From Massilia solisilvae (GTDB lineage: Bacteria > Pseudomonadota > Gammaproteobacteria > Burkholderiales > Burkholderiaceae_D), in NCBI RefSeq assembly GCF_024753215.1, contig NZ_JANUGV010000005.1, forward strand, positions 285,445 to 349,444: a stretch of 64,000 nt of DNA, in the 5' to 3' direction. The notes under the pieces were generated by a model. That model did not search any database. It had not been told where the DNA came from and saw only the letters and a program-made list of their open reading frames with translations. The translations under genes and the position numbers were made by a program. Each line of letters opens with the position of its first letter. The stretch's first letter is position 1. Below are positions 54,673 to 63,268 of this stretch, piece by piece.

Positions 54673-57600
54673 ATGAACGCACCGCAGGAACGCGCGGCCC
54701 TCGCGCCCGCGCACGAGATCACGCTCGACGACAAGTGGACGCTTGAACGCGGCAAGGCCTTCATGACCGGCACCCAGGCGTTGATCCGCCTGCCGATGCT
54801 GCAGCGTGAGCGCGACGAGAAGGCCGGCCTGAACACCGCCGGCTACATCACCGGCTACCGCGGCTCGCCGGTCACGCAGATCGACCAAACTGCGATGAAG
54901 ACCAAAAAGCACCTCGAGGCGCACCACGTCCACTTCCATCCCGGGATGAACGAGGATCTGGCCGCCACTGCGGTGTGGGGCTCCCAGCAGTCGAACCTGT
55001 TCGAAGGCGCCAAGTACGACGGCGTGTTCGCCATGTGGTACGGCAAAGGCCCGGGCGTGGACCGCTGCGGCGACGTCTTCAAGCACGGCAACAACGCCGG
55101 CAGCGCCCAACACGGCGGCGTGCTGGTGCTGGCCGGCGACGACCACGCGGCCAAGTCGTCCTCGACCGCGCACCAGTCCGACCACATCCTGCACCACTGT
55201 GGTATTCCGGTGCTGTACCCGGCCACCATCCAGGAGTACATCGACTACGGCCTGCACGCCTGGGCGATGAGCCGCTACACGGGCCTGTGGGTGTCGATGA
55301 AGTGCGTGACCGACACCATCGAGTCCGGCGCGGTCGTGGACCTGGACCCGGACCGCGTGCAGATCGTGACCCCGACCGACTTCGAGATGCCGCCGGGCGG
55401 CCTGAACCTGCGCTGGCCGGACGCCGTGCTCGACCAGGAAGTGCGGATGACCAACCACAAGTGGTACGCCGCGCTTGCCTACGCCCGCGCCAATAAGCTG
55501 AACCGGATCATCTGGGACAGCCCGCGGCCGAAGATCGGCATCATCACCGCCGGCAAATCCTACGTGGACACGCGCCAGGCGCTGGCCGACCTGGGCATCG
55601 ATGAGCAGGCGGCCGCCGACATCGGCCTGCGCCTGTACAAGATCGGCATGACCTGGCCGCTCGAAGCGGAAGGCGTGCACGAATTCGCGCGCGGCCTGGA
55701 CGAGATCATCGTGGTGGAAGAAAAGCGCCAGGTGCTCGAGTACGCGCTCAAGGAAGAGCTGTACAACCTGCCGGACGGCGAGCGCCCGCGCGTGGTCGGC
55801 AAGTTCGACGACACCGGGGAGTGGAGCAACAAGAACCGCATGGGCCACGGCGACTGGCTGCTGCCCGCGACCTACGAACTGAACCCGGCGCAGATCGCGC
55901 GCGCCATCGCCTCGCGCATCTCGCACTACTGCGCCGGCCACCCCGTCGAGCAGCGCGTCAAGGAGCGCATCGCCTTCCTCGAAGCCAAAGAGCTGGTCCT
56001 GAAGAACATCCCGTCCAAGGCCAATCCCGAGACCGACCGCATTCCGTATTTCTGCTCCGGCTGCCCGCACAACAGCTCGACCAAGGTGCCGGAAGGCTCG
56101 CGCGCGACCGCCGGCATCGGCTGTCATTACATGGTGCTGTGGATGGACCGCGAGACCTCGACCTTCACCCACATGGGCGGCGAGGGCGTGCCCTGGATCG
56201 GCCAGGCGCCGTTCACCAGCGAAGGACATATCTTCTCCAACCTGGGCGACGGCACCTATTTCCACTCCGGCAGCCTGGCGATCCGCGCGGCGGTGGCGGC
56301 CAAGGTCAACATGACCTACAAGATCCTGTACAACGACGCGGTGGCGATGACCGGCGGCCAGAACGTGGATGGCCCGCTCGATCCGGGCAAGATCTCGCGC
56401 CAGCTCGCCGCCGAAGGGGTGACCCCGATCGTGGTCGTGACCGACGAGCCGGAAAAATACCCGGACGACTACCCGTGGGCCGCCGGCGTGACCGTGCGCC
56501 ACCGCTCCGAGCTGATGGAGGTGCAGCGCGAGCTGCGCCAGGTGAAGGGCGTGTCGGCCATGATCTACGACCAGACCTGCGCCTCCGAAAAGCGGCGCCG
56601 CCGCAAGAAGGGCGCCTACCCTGATCCGGCCAAGCGCGCCGTGATCAATGAAGCCGTGTGCGAGGGCTGCGGCGACTGCTCCAGGCAGTCCAACTGCCTG
56701 TCGGTCGAGCCGCTCGAAACGGAACTGGGCCGCAAGCGCCAGATCAACCAGTCCTCGTGCAACAAGGACTTCTCGTGCGTGACCGGCTTCTGCCCGAGCT
56801 TCGTGACGGTTGAAGGCGGCGGCCTCAAGAAACCGAAGAAGGCCGCGCAAGGCGAAGCATCGATGCCGCTGCTGCCGATGCCGAGCATTCCGGCGACCAG
56901 CACTCCGTTCGGCATCCTCGTCACCGGCATCGGCGGCACCGGCGTGGTCACCGTCGGCCAGATCCTGGCGGTGGCGGCGCATGTGGAGGGCAAGGGCGCG
57001 CTGGTGCTGGACATGAGCGGCCTGGCCCAGAAAGGCGGCCCGGTGATGTCGCACGTGAAGCTGGCCGACCGCCAGGAAGACCTGTACTCGACCCGCGTGG
57101 GTACCGGCAGCGCCGACCTCGTGATCGGCTGCGACCAGATCGTGACCGCCAGCCGCGACGCGCTCTCGCGCATGGGCGAGGGCCGCACCTGGGCCGTGGT
57201 CAACGGCACCGGCGCCACCACCGCCGCCTTCATCAAGGACCCCAACTGGCAGTTCCCGGCCGAAGGGTCGCGCGGCGCCATCGTGCAGGCCGTCGGCAGC
57301 GGCAACGTCGATTTCGTCGATGCCGGCCACATGGCCACCACGCTGCTAGGCGACTCGATCGCCACCAACATGTTCATGCTCGGCTACGCATTCCAGAAGG
57401 GCCATGTGCCGCTGACCGAGGCGTCGCTGATGAAGGCGATCGAGCTGAACGGGGTGTCGGTCGCATTCAACAAGGCCGCCTTCAACTGGGGCCGCACCGC
57501 GGCGCACGACCTGTCGATGGTGGCCAGGATGACCACCCCGGCCAAGGTCATCGAGTTCAAGCGCGCGCAGGGCCTGGACGAAATCGTCGAACGCCGCGTC

Positions 57601-58224
57601 GCGCTGCTGACGGCTTACCAGAACGCAGATTACGCAAAACAGTATAAATCGTTTGTCGAGAAGGTCCGCGCCGAGGAAGCCAGGCTGGCCAGCGGCACCC
57701 GCCTGACCGAGGCGGTGGCCAGGTACCTCTACAAGCTGATGGCGTACAAGGACGAGTACGAAGTGGCGCGCCTGTACACCGACCCGGCGTTCAAGGAAAA
57801 GATCGGCGCCATGTTCGAAGGCGACATCAAGCTCAAGTTCCACCTGGCGCCGCCACTGTTCGCCAGGCGCGACAAGGAAGGGCACCTGCTCAAGCAGGAG
57901 TTCGGTCCGTGGATGATGAAGGCGTTCGCCCTGCTGGCCCGGCTCAAGGGCCTGCGCGGCACGCCGCTGGACATCTTCGGCTACACCGGCGAGCGCAAGA
58001 CCGAGCGCGCGCTCATCCAGCAGTACCGCGAAACGGTCGAGGCGCTGCTGGGCAGGCTCAATGCCGAGAACCTTGGACAGGCCGTGGCGATCGCCAGCAT
58101 CCCGGAAGAGATCCGCGGCTTTGGCCACGTCAAGGAGCGCAACCTGAAGGCGGCCAAGGCGAAGGAGGCCCAGCTGGTGGCGGCCTTCCACGCCGCGCCC
58201 GGGGCAGCCCCGCAGGCGGCCTGA
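54673..58224 (+). CDS. indolepyruvate:ferredoxin oxidoreductase, fused alpha-beta type
   Basis: A thiamine-diphosphate enzyme that oxidatively decarboxylates aryl-pyruvates to acyl-CoA, here as one 1183-residue chain combining the IorA and IorB parts. Start 54673 follows GGAGAC. The N-terminal part has AGYITGYRGSPVTQIDQ (pyrimidine-binding domain) and the ThDP-binding region near residue 480-600 (GIGCHYMVLWMDRE, YNDAVAMTGGQNVDGPLDPG). Cys clusters for iron-sulfur follow (VCEGCGDCSRQSNC, CNKDFSCVTGFCPSF), then the gamma-type domain with TGIGGTGVVTVGQILAVAAH. Next to hppD and an Lrp gene it suggests disposal of aromatic 2-oxoacids. The electron acceptor is not given by the sequence. Confidence 0.93.
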   Translation: MNAPQERAALAPAHEITLDDKWTLERGKAFMTGTQALIRLPMLQRERDEKAGLNTAGYITGYRGSPVTQIDQTAMKTKKHLEAHHVHFHPGMNEDLAATAVWGSQQSNLFEGAKYDGVFAMWYGKGPGVDRCGDVFKHGNNAGSAQHGGVLVLAGDDHAAKSSSTAHQSDHILHHCGIPVLYPATIQEYIDYGLHAWAMSRYTGLWVSMKCVTDTIESGAVVDLDPDRVQIVTPTDFEMPPGGLNLRWPDAVLDQEVRMTNHKWYAALAYARANKLNRIIWDSPRPKIGIITAGKSYVDTRQALADLGIDEQAAADIGLRLYKIGMTWPLEAEGVHEFARGLDEIIVVEEKRQVLEYALKEELYNLPDGERPRVVGKFDDTGEWSNKNRMGHGDWLLPATYELNPAQIARAIASRISHYCAGHPVEQRVKERIAFLEAKELVLKNIPSKANPETDRIPYFCSGCPHNSSTKVPEGSRATAGIGCHYMVLWMDRETSTFTHMGGEGVPWIGQAPFTSEGHIFSNLGDGTYFHSGSLAIRAAVAAKVNMTYKILYNDAVAMTGGQNVDGPLDPGKISRQLAAEGVTPIVVVTDEPEKYPDDYPWAAGVTVRHRSELMEVQRELRQVKGVSAMIYDQTCASEKRRRRKKGAYPDPAKRAVINEAVCEGCGDCSRQSNCLSVEPLETELGRKRQINQSSCNKDFSCVTGFCPSFVTVEGGGLKKPKKAAQGEASMPLLPMPSIPATSTPFGILVTGIGGTGVVTVGQILAVAAHVEGKGALVLDMSGLAQKGGPVMSHVKLADRQEDLYSTRVGTGSADLVIGCDQIVTASRDALSRMGEGRTWAVVNGTGATTAAFIKDPNWQFPAEGSRGAIVQAVGSGNVDFVDAGHMATTLLGDSIATNMFMLGYAFQKGHVPLTEASLMKAIELNGVSVAFNKAAFNWGRTAAHDLSMVARMTTPAKVIEFKRAQGLDEIVERRVALLTAYQNADYAKQYKSFVEKVRAEEARLASGTRLTEAVARYLYKLMAYKDEYEVARLYTDPAFKEKIGAMFEGDIKLKFHLAPPLFARRDKEGHLLKQEFGPWMMKAFALLARLKGLRGTPLDIFGYTGERKTERALIQQYRETVEALLGRLNAENLGQAVAIASIPEEIRGFGHVKERNLKAAKAKEAQLVAAFHAAPGAAPQAA

Positions 58225-58254
58225 GGCCCGGACGGCGCGTTTCGCAATATTGAA

Positions 58255-58280
58255 ACGTGGGCAGTTTTGCCTGCCCACGT
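58255..58280. repeat. degenerate family A hairpin / possible terminator
   Basis: ACGTGGGCAG (58255-58264) and CTGCCCACGT (58271-58280) form a perfect 10-bp stem around TTTTGC, 31 bases after the oxidoreductase stop. The arms match the family A core (GTGGGCAG/CTGCCCAC) but the GTAG and CGCGTTCAA flanks are lost. There is no T-run. Confidence 0.55.
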
Positions 58281-58417
58281 GGTGCTGCGCGCCGTCTAAC
58301 CGGACATGAGGCTTGCGCTGGCATCGCATGCTGTTCGTTTGCGAAATCTCATCCACCGTGGATGGAATGTCCCCGATTTCCAACGGTTACAGATAGTTGC
58401 AACTACCGGCAGGCGGC

Positions 58418-58433
58418 CCCGACTATAATCGGG
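58418..58433 (+). promoter_or_regulatory. CCCGACTATAATC promoter-like motif before S41 protease gene
   Basis: The 13-base sequence CCCGACTATAATC contains a perfect -10 hexamer (58424-58429) and lies in a small inverted repeat CCCGA ... TCGGG. The start codon at 58437 is only 8 bases after the hexamer, so transcription would begin at or inside the first codon, or the motif is not the real promoter. The same 13 bases occur before the M14 peptidase gene (60102-60114). Confidence 0.4.
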
Positions 58434-58436
58434 AGC

Positions 58437-60023
58437 ATGAAACTGGACTTCCTGCGCTCTGGTCGTTCGACCTTCACCACTCGCCTGATCCCTTCCGTAC
58501 TCGCCGCGGCGTTGCTGCTGGCCGGCTGCGGCGGCGGAGGCGGTTCCCCCAACATTGGCGGCCCCACCGGTTCCGGCGGTGACGGCGGTACCACCACCCA
58601 GCCGCCGCCACCGACCGGGAACGACACGCCGGACGCGATCCCCGACATCAATACGGTCTTCTCGACCTACTGGAACTCGTGCGCAGTGCCGCGCACCGGG
58701 TTGGACGCGAGCGGCAAGCCGTACCCGGACCGCCAGGGTACGCTGCTGGACGAGCTCAAGTTCCTGCGCGGCTGGGCCGACGCCTTCTACCTCTGGTACA
58801 AGGAAATCCCGACCAACATCCACATGGCGGATTACACCAATGCGCTGGACTACTTCGCGGTGCTCAAGACGCCCGAGCTGACCGCGTCGGGCAAGCCAAA
58901 GGACAAGTACCACTTCACCTACCCGACCGCCGAGTGGGAGTCGCTGAACAACGGCATCGACCTTGGCTACGGCATTACCTGGTCGCGCGGGAGCGCCACG
59001 GCGCCGCGCACCTGGCTCGCCACCGTGGTCGAGCCGGGCTCGCCGGCCGCCGCCGCCGGCATCCAGCGCGGCGACCTGTTGATCACGCTGGACGGTGTGG
59101 ACTTCGTCAACGCAACCGACAAGGCATTGGTAGACAAGATCAATGCCGGACTCAATCCCGAGGTCGAGGGCTCGGTCCATACGTTCACCCTGCGCCGCAA
59201 CGGGAGCAATTACGATGTGTCGATGAAGGCAGCGCAGGTGAACGTGGCGCCGGTGAAGACTGTCAAGGTGATCGATACCGCGGCGGGCAAGGTCGGCTAT
59301 ATCGACTTCCAGAGCCATAACAACGTCTCGGAAAAGCAGCTGATCGATGCCATCAGCCAGCTCAAGACCGCCGGCGTGAGCGACCTGGTGCTGGACATGC
59401 GCTACAACGGCGGCGGCTTGCTGTACGTGGCCAGCGAACTGGCGTACATGATCGCCGGTCCCGGGCCCACCACCGGCAAGATATTCGAGCAGCCGGTCTA
59501 CAACGACAAGACCGCACCGCAGCCGGCGATCGGGTTCCGCACCACCGCCTACGGCTTTCCGGCGCCGGTCCCCGCCAAGGCGGGCAGTGCGCTGCCCTAC
59601 CTGGGCCTGAAGCGCGTGACGGTGCTGACCACGGCCGGCACCTGCTCGGCGAGCGAATCGGTGATCAACAGCCTGCGCGGTGTGGATGTCGAAGTGAACA
59701 TTATCGGCGGCCAGACCTGCGGCAAGCCTTACGCCTTCACGCCGACGCCGAACTGCGGCACCACCTACTTCTCGATCGAGTTCAAGGGCGCGAACCAGAA
59801 AGGCTACGGCGACTATACCGACGGCATGGCGCCGACCTGCAGCGTGGGCGACGACATGACCCATGCGCTTGGCGACCCGGCCGAAGGGCTGCTCGCGGCC
59901 GCGCTGTCGTACAACGCCACCGGGACCTGCCCGGCCTCGTCCTCGTCGCGCGCCCTGCAGCAGCCGCTGCAACTGGTGCGGCCGCAGGCGGCCGAGGTAG
60001 CGGTGATGCCGGACCGGCATTAA
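58437..60023 (+). CDS. S41-family peptidase lipoprotein
   Basis: A 528-residue secreted S41 peptidase. The start at 58437 follows GGGAG by a few bases. The signal peptide ends in a lipobox LLLAGC (Cys near residue 32), followed by a Gly/Thr/Pro-rich linker, so it should be anchored to a membrane by lipid. A PDZ-like domain (AAAAGIQRGDLLITLDGVDF, about residues 203-222) precedes the S41 core, with the nucleophile in TCSASESV (residues about 403-410) and the catalytic Lys in GQTCGKPYAF. Several Cys pairs suggest disulfides. It differs from the CtpA-like gene at 10032 in having a lipobox and a C-terminal extension. Confidence 0.9.
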   Translation: MKLDFLRSGRSTFTTRLIPSVLAAALLLAGCGGGGGSPNIGGPTGSGGDGGTTTQPPPPTGNDTPDAIPDINTVFSTYWNSCAVPRTGLDASGKPYPDRQGTLLDELKFLRGWADAFYLWYKEIPTNIHMADYTNALDYFAVLKTPELTASGKPKDKYHFTYPTAEWESLNNGIDLGYGITWSRGSATAPRTWLATVVEPGSPAAAAGIQRGDLLITLDGVDFVNATDKALVDKINAGLNPEVEGSVHTFTLRRNGSNYDVSMKAAQVNVAPVKTVKVIDTAAGKVGYIDFQSHNNVSEKQLIDAISQLKTAGVSDLVLDMRYNGGGLLYVASELAYMIAGPGPTTGKIFEQPVYNDKTAPQPAIGFRTTAYGFPAPVPAKAGSALPYLGLKRVTVLTTAGTCSASESVINSLRGVDVEVNIIGGQTCGKPYAFTPTPNCGTTYFSIEFKGANQKGYGDYTDGMAPTCSVGDDMTHALGDPAEGLLAAALSYNATGTCPASSSSRALQQPLQLVRPQAAEVAVMPDRH

Positions 60024-60101
60024 GCCTTCTCTCACGGCGCGTCGTCCCGGCCGGGGCGACGTGCGCAGGCGAAGGGCTGCCCGCGTCTCCTGCGCGCGCA
60101 T

Positions 60102-60114
60102 CCCGACTATAATC
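60102..60114 (+). promoter_or_regulatory. CCCGACTATAATC promoter-like motif before M14 peptidase gene
   Basis: The same 13-base sequence as at 58418, with TATAAT at 60108-60113, lies 35 bases before the M14 start codon, a plausible position for a -10 element. No -35 was found 17 bases upstream. The 5' part of the gap (60040-60060) holds a remnant of a family B unit (GCGTCGTCCCGGCC). Confidence 0.5.
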
Positions 60115-60148
60115 ATCGGCTTTGCAACCTACCTGCCGGAGCTTGCCG

Positions 60149-61909
60149 ATGATCCGTCCCGCCGTATTGACTGCCCTGCTGGCCGCAGTGCCCCTGGCGC
60201 ACGCCGCGCCCGACCTGTCCACTGTCTCCGAGCGCTCCGGCTTTGCCCGCACCGGCCGTTATGACGAAGTGGTCAAGCTGTGTGCCGCGTTCCAGCAGGC
60301 CTGGCCGCGGCAGGTCAAATGCGTCGAATTCGGCCGCACCCCGGAAGGCAGGCCGATGCTGGCGCTGGTTGCCAGCGGCAGCGGCGCACTGACCGCGCAA
60401 GCGGCGAAAAAGCAGGGCCTGCCCGTCACCCTGATCCAGGGCGGCATCCACGCCGGCGAGATCGACGGCAAGGACGCCGGTTTCCTGGCGCTGCGCGAGG
60501 TGCTCGAAGGGCGCTTGGCCAGGGGCGTGCTCGATAAGCAGGTGCTGGTGTTCGTCCCCGTCTTCAACGTCGATGGCCACGAGCGCTTCGCCAAATGGAA
60601 CCGCCCCAACCAGCGCGGACCGGTCGAGATGGGCTGGCGCACGACCGCCCAGAACTTCAACCTGAACCGCGACTACATGAAGGCCGACGCGCCCGAGATG
60701 CAGGCGATGCTGGCGCTAGTGAACGCCTGGGACCCGCTCACCTATGTGGACCTGCACGTGACCGACGGCGCCATGTTCCAGCACGACGTGTCGATCCAGG
60801 TCGAGCCGGTGAACTCGGGCGACCAGCAGTTCCGCAAGGACGGACTGGCCCTGCGCAGCGGCGTGATCGCCGACATCAGCCAGCAGGGCTCGACGCCGCA
60901 GTCGTACTACATGTCGTTCGTGAAGACCGACGACCCATCCTCCGGCTTTGCGGACGCGGTGTACGAGCCGCGCTTCTCGACCGGCTACTTCCAGCTGCGT
61001 AACCGCATCAGCCTGCTGGTTGAGACCCACTCGTGGAAGGACTACGCGACGCGCGTGCGCGTGACCCACAACACCGTGGTGTCGATCCTGGAGCAGGTGG
61101 CGAAGAACGGCAGGCAGTGGCAGCAGGACGCATGGGCCGCCGACATGCGCGCGCAGAAGCTGGCCGGCAGCCTGGTCCCGCTGTCGTACAAGACCACCGA
61201 CAGGACGCGCATGGTGGACTTTCAGGGCTATGCCTACACCCGCACCCAGTCCGAGGTGTCGGGCATGATGATGACCCACTACGACGAATCGAAGCCTCAG
61301 GTTTGGCACGTTCCGCTGCGCGACGAGGTGGTGCCCGATGTGCAGGTGGCGGCGCCCGGCGCAGGCTACATCGTGCCGGCCGCGTTTGCGGAGATGGTCG
61401 GCAAGAAGCTCAGGCAGCACGACATCGCCTTCAAGGTGCTGGGCCGCGCGCAGGACAAGGGCGACGTCGAGACCTTCCGCGCCGAGCAGGCCAGCTTTTC
61501 GAAGACCTCGTTCGAGTCGCACCAGCGCTTGACGGTGCAGGGCGCGTGGAAGCATGAGCCGCGCGCCATCTCCGCGGGCTCCTTGTTCGTGCCGATCGCC
61601 CAGCCCAAGGCGCGCCTGGTGATGGCCCTGCTGGAGCCGCAGGCGCCCGACTCGCTGCTGGCCTGGGGCGAATTCAACAACGCCTTCGAGCGCAAGGAGT
61701 ACATGGAAGAGTACGTGGCCGAGGACGTGGCGCGCGAGCAGTTGGCGGCCGATCCGGCGCTGGCTGCCGAGTTCCGGCGCAGGCTCGACACCGACGAAGC
61801 GTTCGCAAAGAACCCGCACGCGCGCCTGGAGTTCTTCGCGCGCCGCCACCCGTCGTGGGACGAGCGCCTGAACCTGTATCCGGTGATGCGTACTGACGCT
61901 GCGCTGTAG
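60149..61909 (+). CDS. secreted M14-family zinc carboxypeptidase
   Basis: A 586-residue peptidase of the M14 carboxypeptidase A superfamily. The start at 60149 follows GGAG and gives a signal peptide ending AHAAP (about residue 19). Zinc ligands are in IHAGEIDGKD (His, Glu, about residues 104-113) and in DLHVTDGA (His). The family motif NFNLNRDYMKADAPEMQA, with the substrate-binding Arg, and a catalytic-Glu region LLVETHSWKDY are also visible. The C-terminal ~250 residues form an extra domain. It may act in the periplasm or outside the cell on peptides; whether peptidoglycan is a target is unknown. Confidence 0.9.
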   Translation: MIRPAVLTALLAAVPLAHAAPDLSTVSERSGFARTGRYDEVVKLCAAFQQAWPRQVKCVEFGRTPEGRPMLALVASGSGALTAQAAKKQGLPVTLIQGGIHAGEIDGKDAGFLALREVLEGRLARGVLDKQVLVFVPVFNVDGHERFAKWNRPNQRGPVEMGWRTTAQNFNLNRDYMKADAPEMQAMLALVNAWDPLTYVDLHVTDGAMFQHDVSIQVEPVNSGDQQFRKDGLALRSGVIADISQQGSTPQSYYMSFVKTDDPSSGFADAVYEPRFSTGYFQLRNRISLLVETHSWKDYATRVRVTHNTVVSILEQVAKNGRQWQQDAWAADMRAQKLAGSLVPLSYKTTDRTRMVDFQGYAYTRTQSEVSGMMMTHYDESKPQVWHVPLRDEVVPDVQVAAPGAGYIVPAAFAEMVGKKLRQHDIAFKVLGRAQDKGDVETFRAEQASFSKTSFESHQRLTVQGAWKHEPRAISAGSLFVPIAQPKARLVMALLEPQAPDSLLAWGEFNNAFERKEYMEEYVAEDVAREQLAADPALAAEFRRRLDTDEAFAKNPHARLEFFARRHPSWDERLNLYPVMRTDAAL

Positions 61910-61950
61910 TCTGTTGAGAATTGCCCCGCCGGCGGCGCGGCGCCCCGAGA

Positions 61951-62214
61951 TCAAACCCTACCTGAAGTAGGGATGGAGGAGATAAGGGTCGCGCCGCATG
62001 ATGTCTTGTGCCCTTCGAAAGCGACCGGCTTACCATCGTCCAGTACCGTCGGGTCCCCTTCGGTGATGACGCATGACGAATGACCGTTGACTGGGCAAGT
62101 GCAAGCATCTCCCTGCCGGGCGACCGCAACGCCGTGCACAGCAACCGCACTGGACGCTGCGACGACCTTGCCGCCATGACTGGTAGAGTCACCAACTCTG
62201 ATCACGCCCTTCAT
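61951..62214 (-). CDS. PAAR-domain protein
   Basis: An 87-residue PAAR protein. PAAR proteins form the sharp tip that sits on VgrG of the type VI secretion spike and carry or dock effectors. The protein begins MKGVIRVGDSTSHGGKVVAA and continues with GVAVARQGDACTCPVNGHSS and VAFEGHKTSCGATLISS. The His and Cys residues are typical zinc ligands of PAAR cones. GGAGGA lies 5 bases before the ATG. It has no toxin domain of its own and follows the probable immunity and toxin genes in the same direction, so it is likely an adaptor for the toxin encoded at the right edge. Confidence 0.9.
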   Translation of the reverse strand: MKGVIRVGDSTSHGGKVVAASSAVAVHGVAVARQGDACTCPVNGHSSCVITEGDPTVLDDGKPVAFEGHKTSCGATLISSIPTSGRV

Positions 62215-62281
62215 GGTCTTCCTCCACATCTTGTCGTTGGCTGCCAAGGCACTGGAATCTGAATCGCTGCACTCAGTCGGT

Positions 62282-63256
62282 TTATCGTTCGGCCATCCAA
62301 CGCCATACCGTGATGCCATACGTGCATCCAAGATTGGCCATTTTTTCGTCTGCCGCATAGGCCCGTGGAACCGCGCCGGGATCCGGTGCCTGCCAAACAC
62401 CTGCTTTCGGACACGGTTGGCCTGCCTTAGCCCATAGCTCAGTATTTGCCTCAACCGGCTTAACGGTTGGGATAAGCGGATGCCAGGTTGTCGGCACGGC
62501 GAGCGTTTCGGGCGGCGGGAACATGTTGCTCTCTGTTCGGAGTTCCTCTGTCGTTTTGACCACTCGATAGGCAGGCTGCATCCGCAGCCCCTTTATCGCA
62601 AAGGTTAAGCTGTGCCGTTCCATGCCGGTACTGGGGTACCAAACCCCGGTCCAGGGCACTTCGTCACCTGTTTGGCATGAGATTGACCTGTCTACTGCAT
62701 ATTCGGGCAACGGGTCGGGGAGCACCCATGGCAACTGTCCCTTGTACCAAATTACAGTCGAATCATAGGACTGAGCAATTTCGTCTCCGGGAAAGCCGCC
62801 ATCATAGTTAATGCTCTCAGGCCAACTCGGTAGGGGGTTCTCGTAGCTCTTAAATCCCCACAGTGCGTTATGGAGCGCGTGCTCGATTTGGCGGGCAAAT
62901 GCCGACAGTTTGTCGGTCCGAACGTCATTAAACTCTTCGTACTCCGCTTCGGTCATCCAGCTGTGCAGTGGTTGCTCCATCATGCCGCGCATATCCCCGC
63001 GGATCGAAGCAGCAGTATCCCATGCGAGCATGTAGTCACCTAGTCTCGCCAGTTCGGCCCCTCGCCTGAAGTTCTTCGCGCGCTTGTTGAGGGTGTCGAA
63101 GACCTGGTTGTTTCTGCCAAAGTTCGCGACTTTGCGTGAAATGGCGAGCTCGCCGAACCACCTCGTCGTTCCCTCGCATTCCGCGGCAGCTAGCTCAAAG
63201 AAATCCGGTGACGTGAAGAGGTACCAAATTGCCGCTTCGCGATGTAGATCTCGCAT
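62282..63256 (-). CDS. probable immunity protein of a T6SS toxin module (Imm71/72-like)
   Basis: A 324-residue soluble protein. The N-terminal half is helical (REAAIWYLFTSPDFFELAAA, then FRRGAELARLGDYMLAWDTA). The C-terminal end has AGQPCPKAGVWQAPDPGAV and CTYGITVWRWMAER, a pattern I associate with Imm71/Imm72-type immunity proteins; this assignment is from memory and needs a profile search. A strong ribosome binding site (GGAGAAGGAC) precedes the start, which is 12 bases after the stop of the probable toxin gene. Base composition is clearly lower in GC than the flanking core genes, fitting acquisition by transfer. The PAAR gene follows 67 bases downstream. Confidence 0.6.
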   Translation of the reverse strand: MRDLHREAAIWYLFTSPDFFELAAAECEGTTRWFGELAISRKVANFGRNNQVFDTLNKRAKNFRRGAELARLGDYMLAWDTAASIRGDMRGMMEQPLHSWMTEAEYEEFNDVRTDKLSAFARQIEHALHNALWGFKSYENPLPSWPESINYDGGFPGDEIAQSYDSTVIWYKGQLPWVLPDPLPEYAVDRSISCQTGDEVPWTGVWYPSTGMERHSLTFAIKGLRMQPAYRVVKTTEELRTESNMFPPPETLAVPTTWHPLIPTVKPVEANTELWAKAGQPCPKAGVWQAPDPGAVPRAYAADEKMANLGCTYGITVWRWMAER

Positions 63257-63268
63257 GTCCTTCTCCGC

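Noticed and set aside
58437..60023. Second S41 gene as a duplicate of the CtpA-like gene at 10032
   Set aside because: It is a lipoprotein with a different linker, extra Cys residues and a distinct C-terminus; only the catalytic core is shared.
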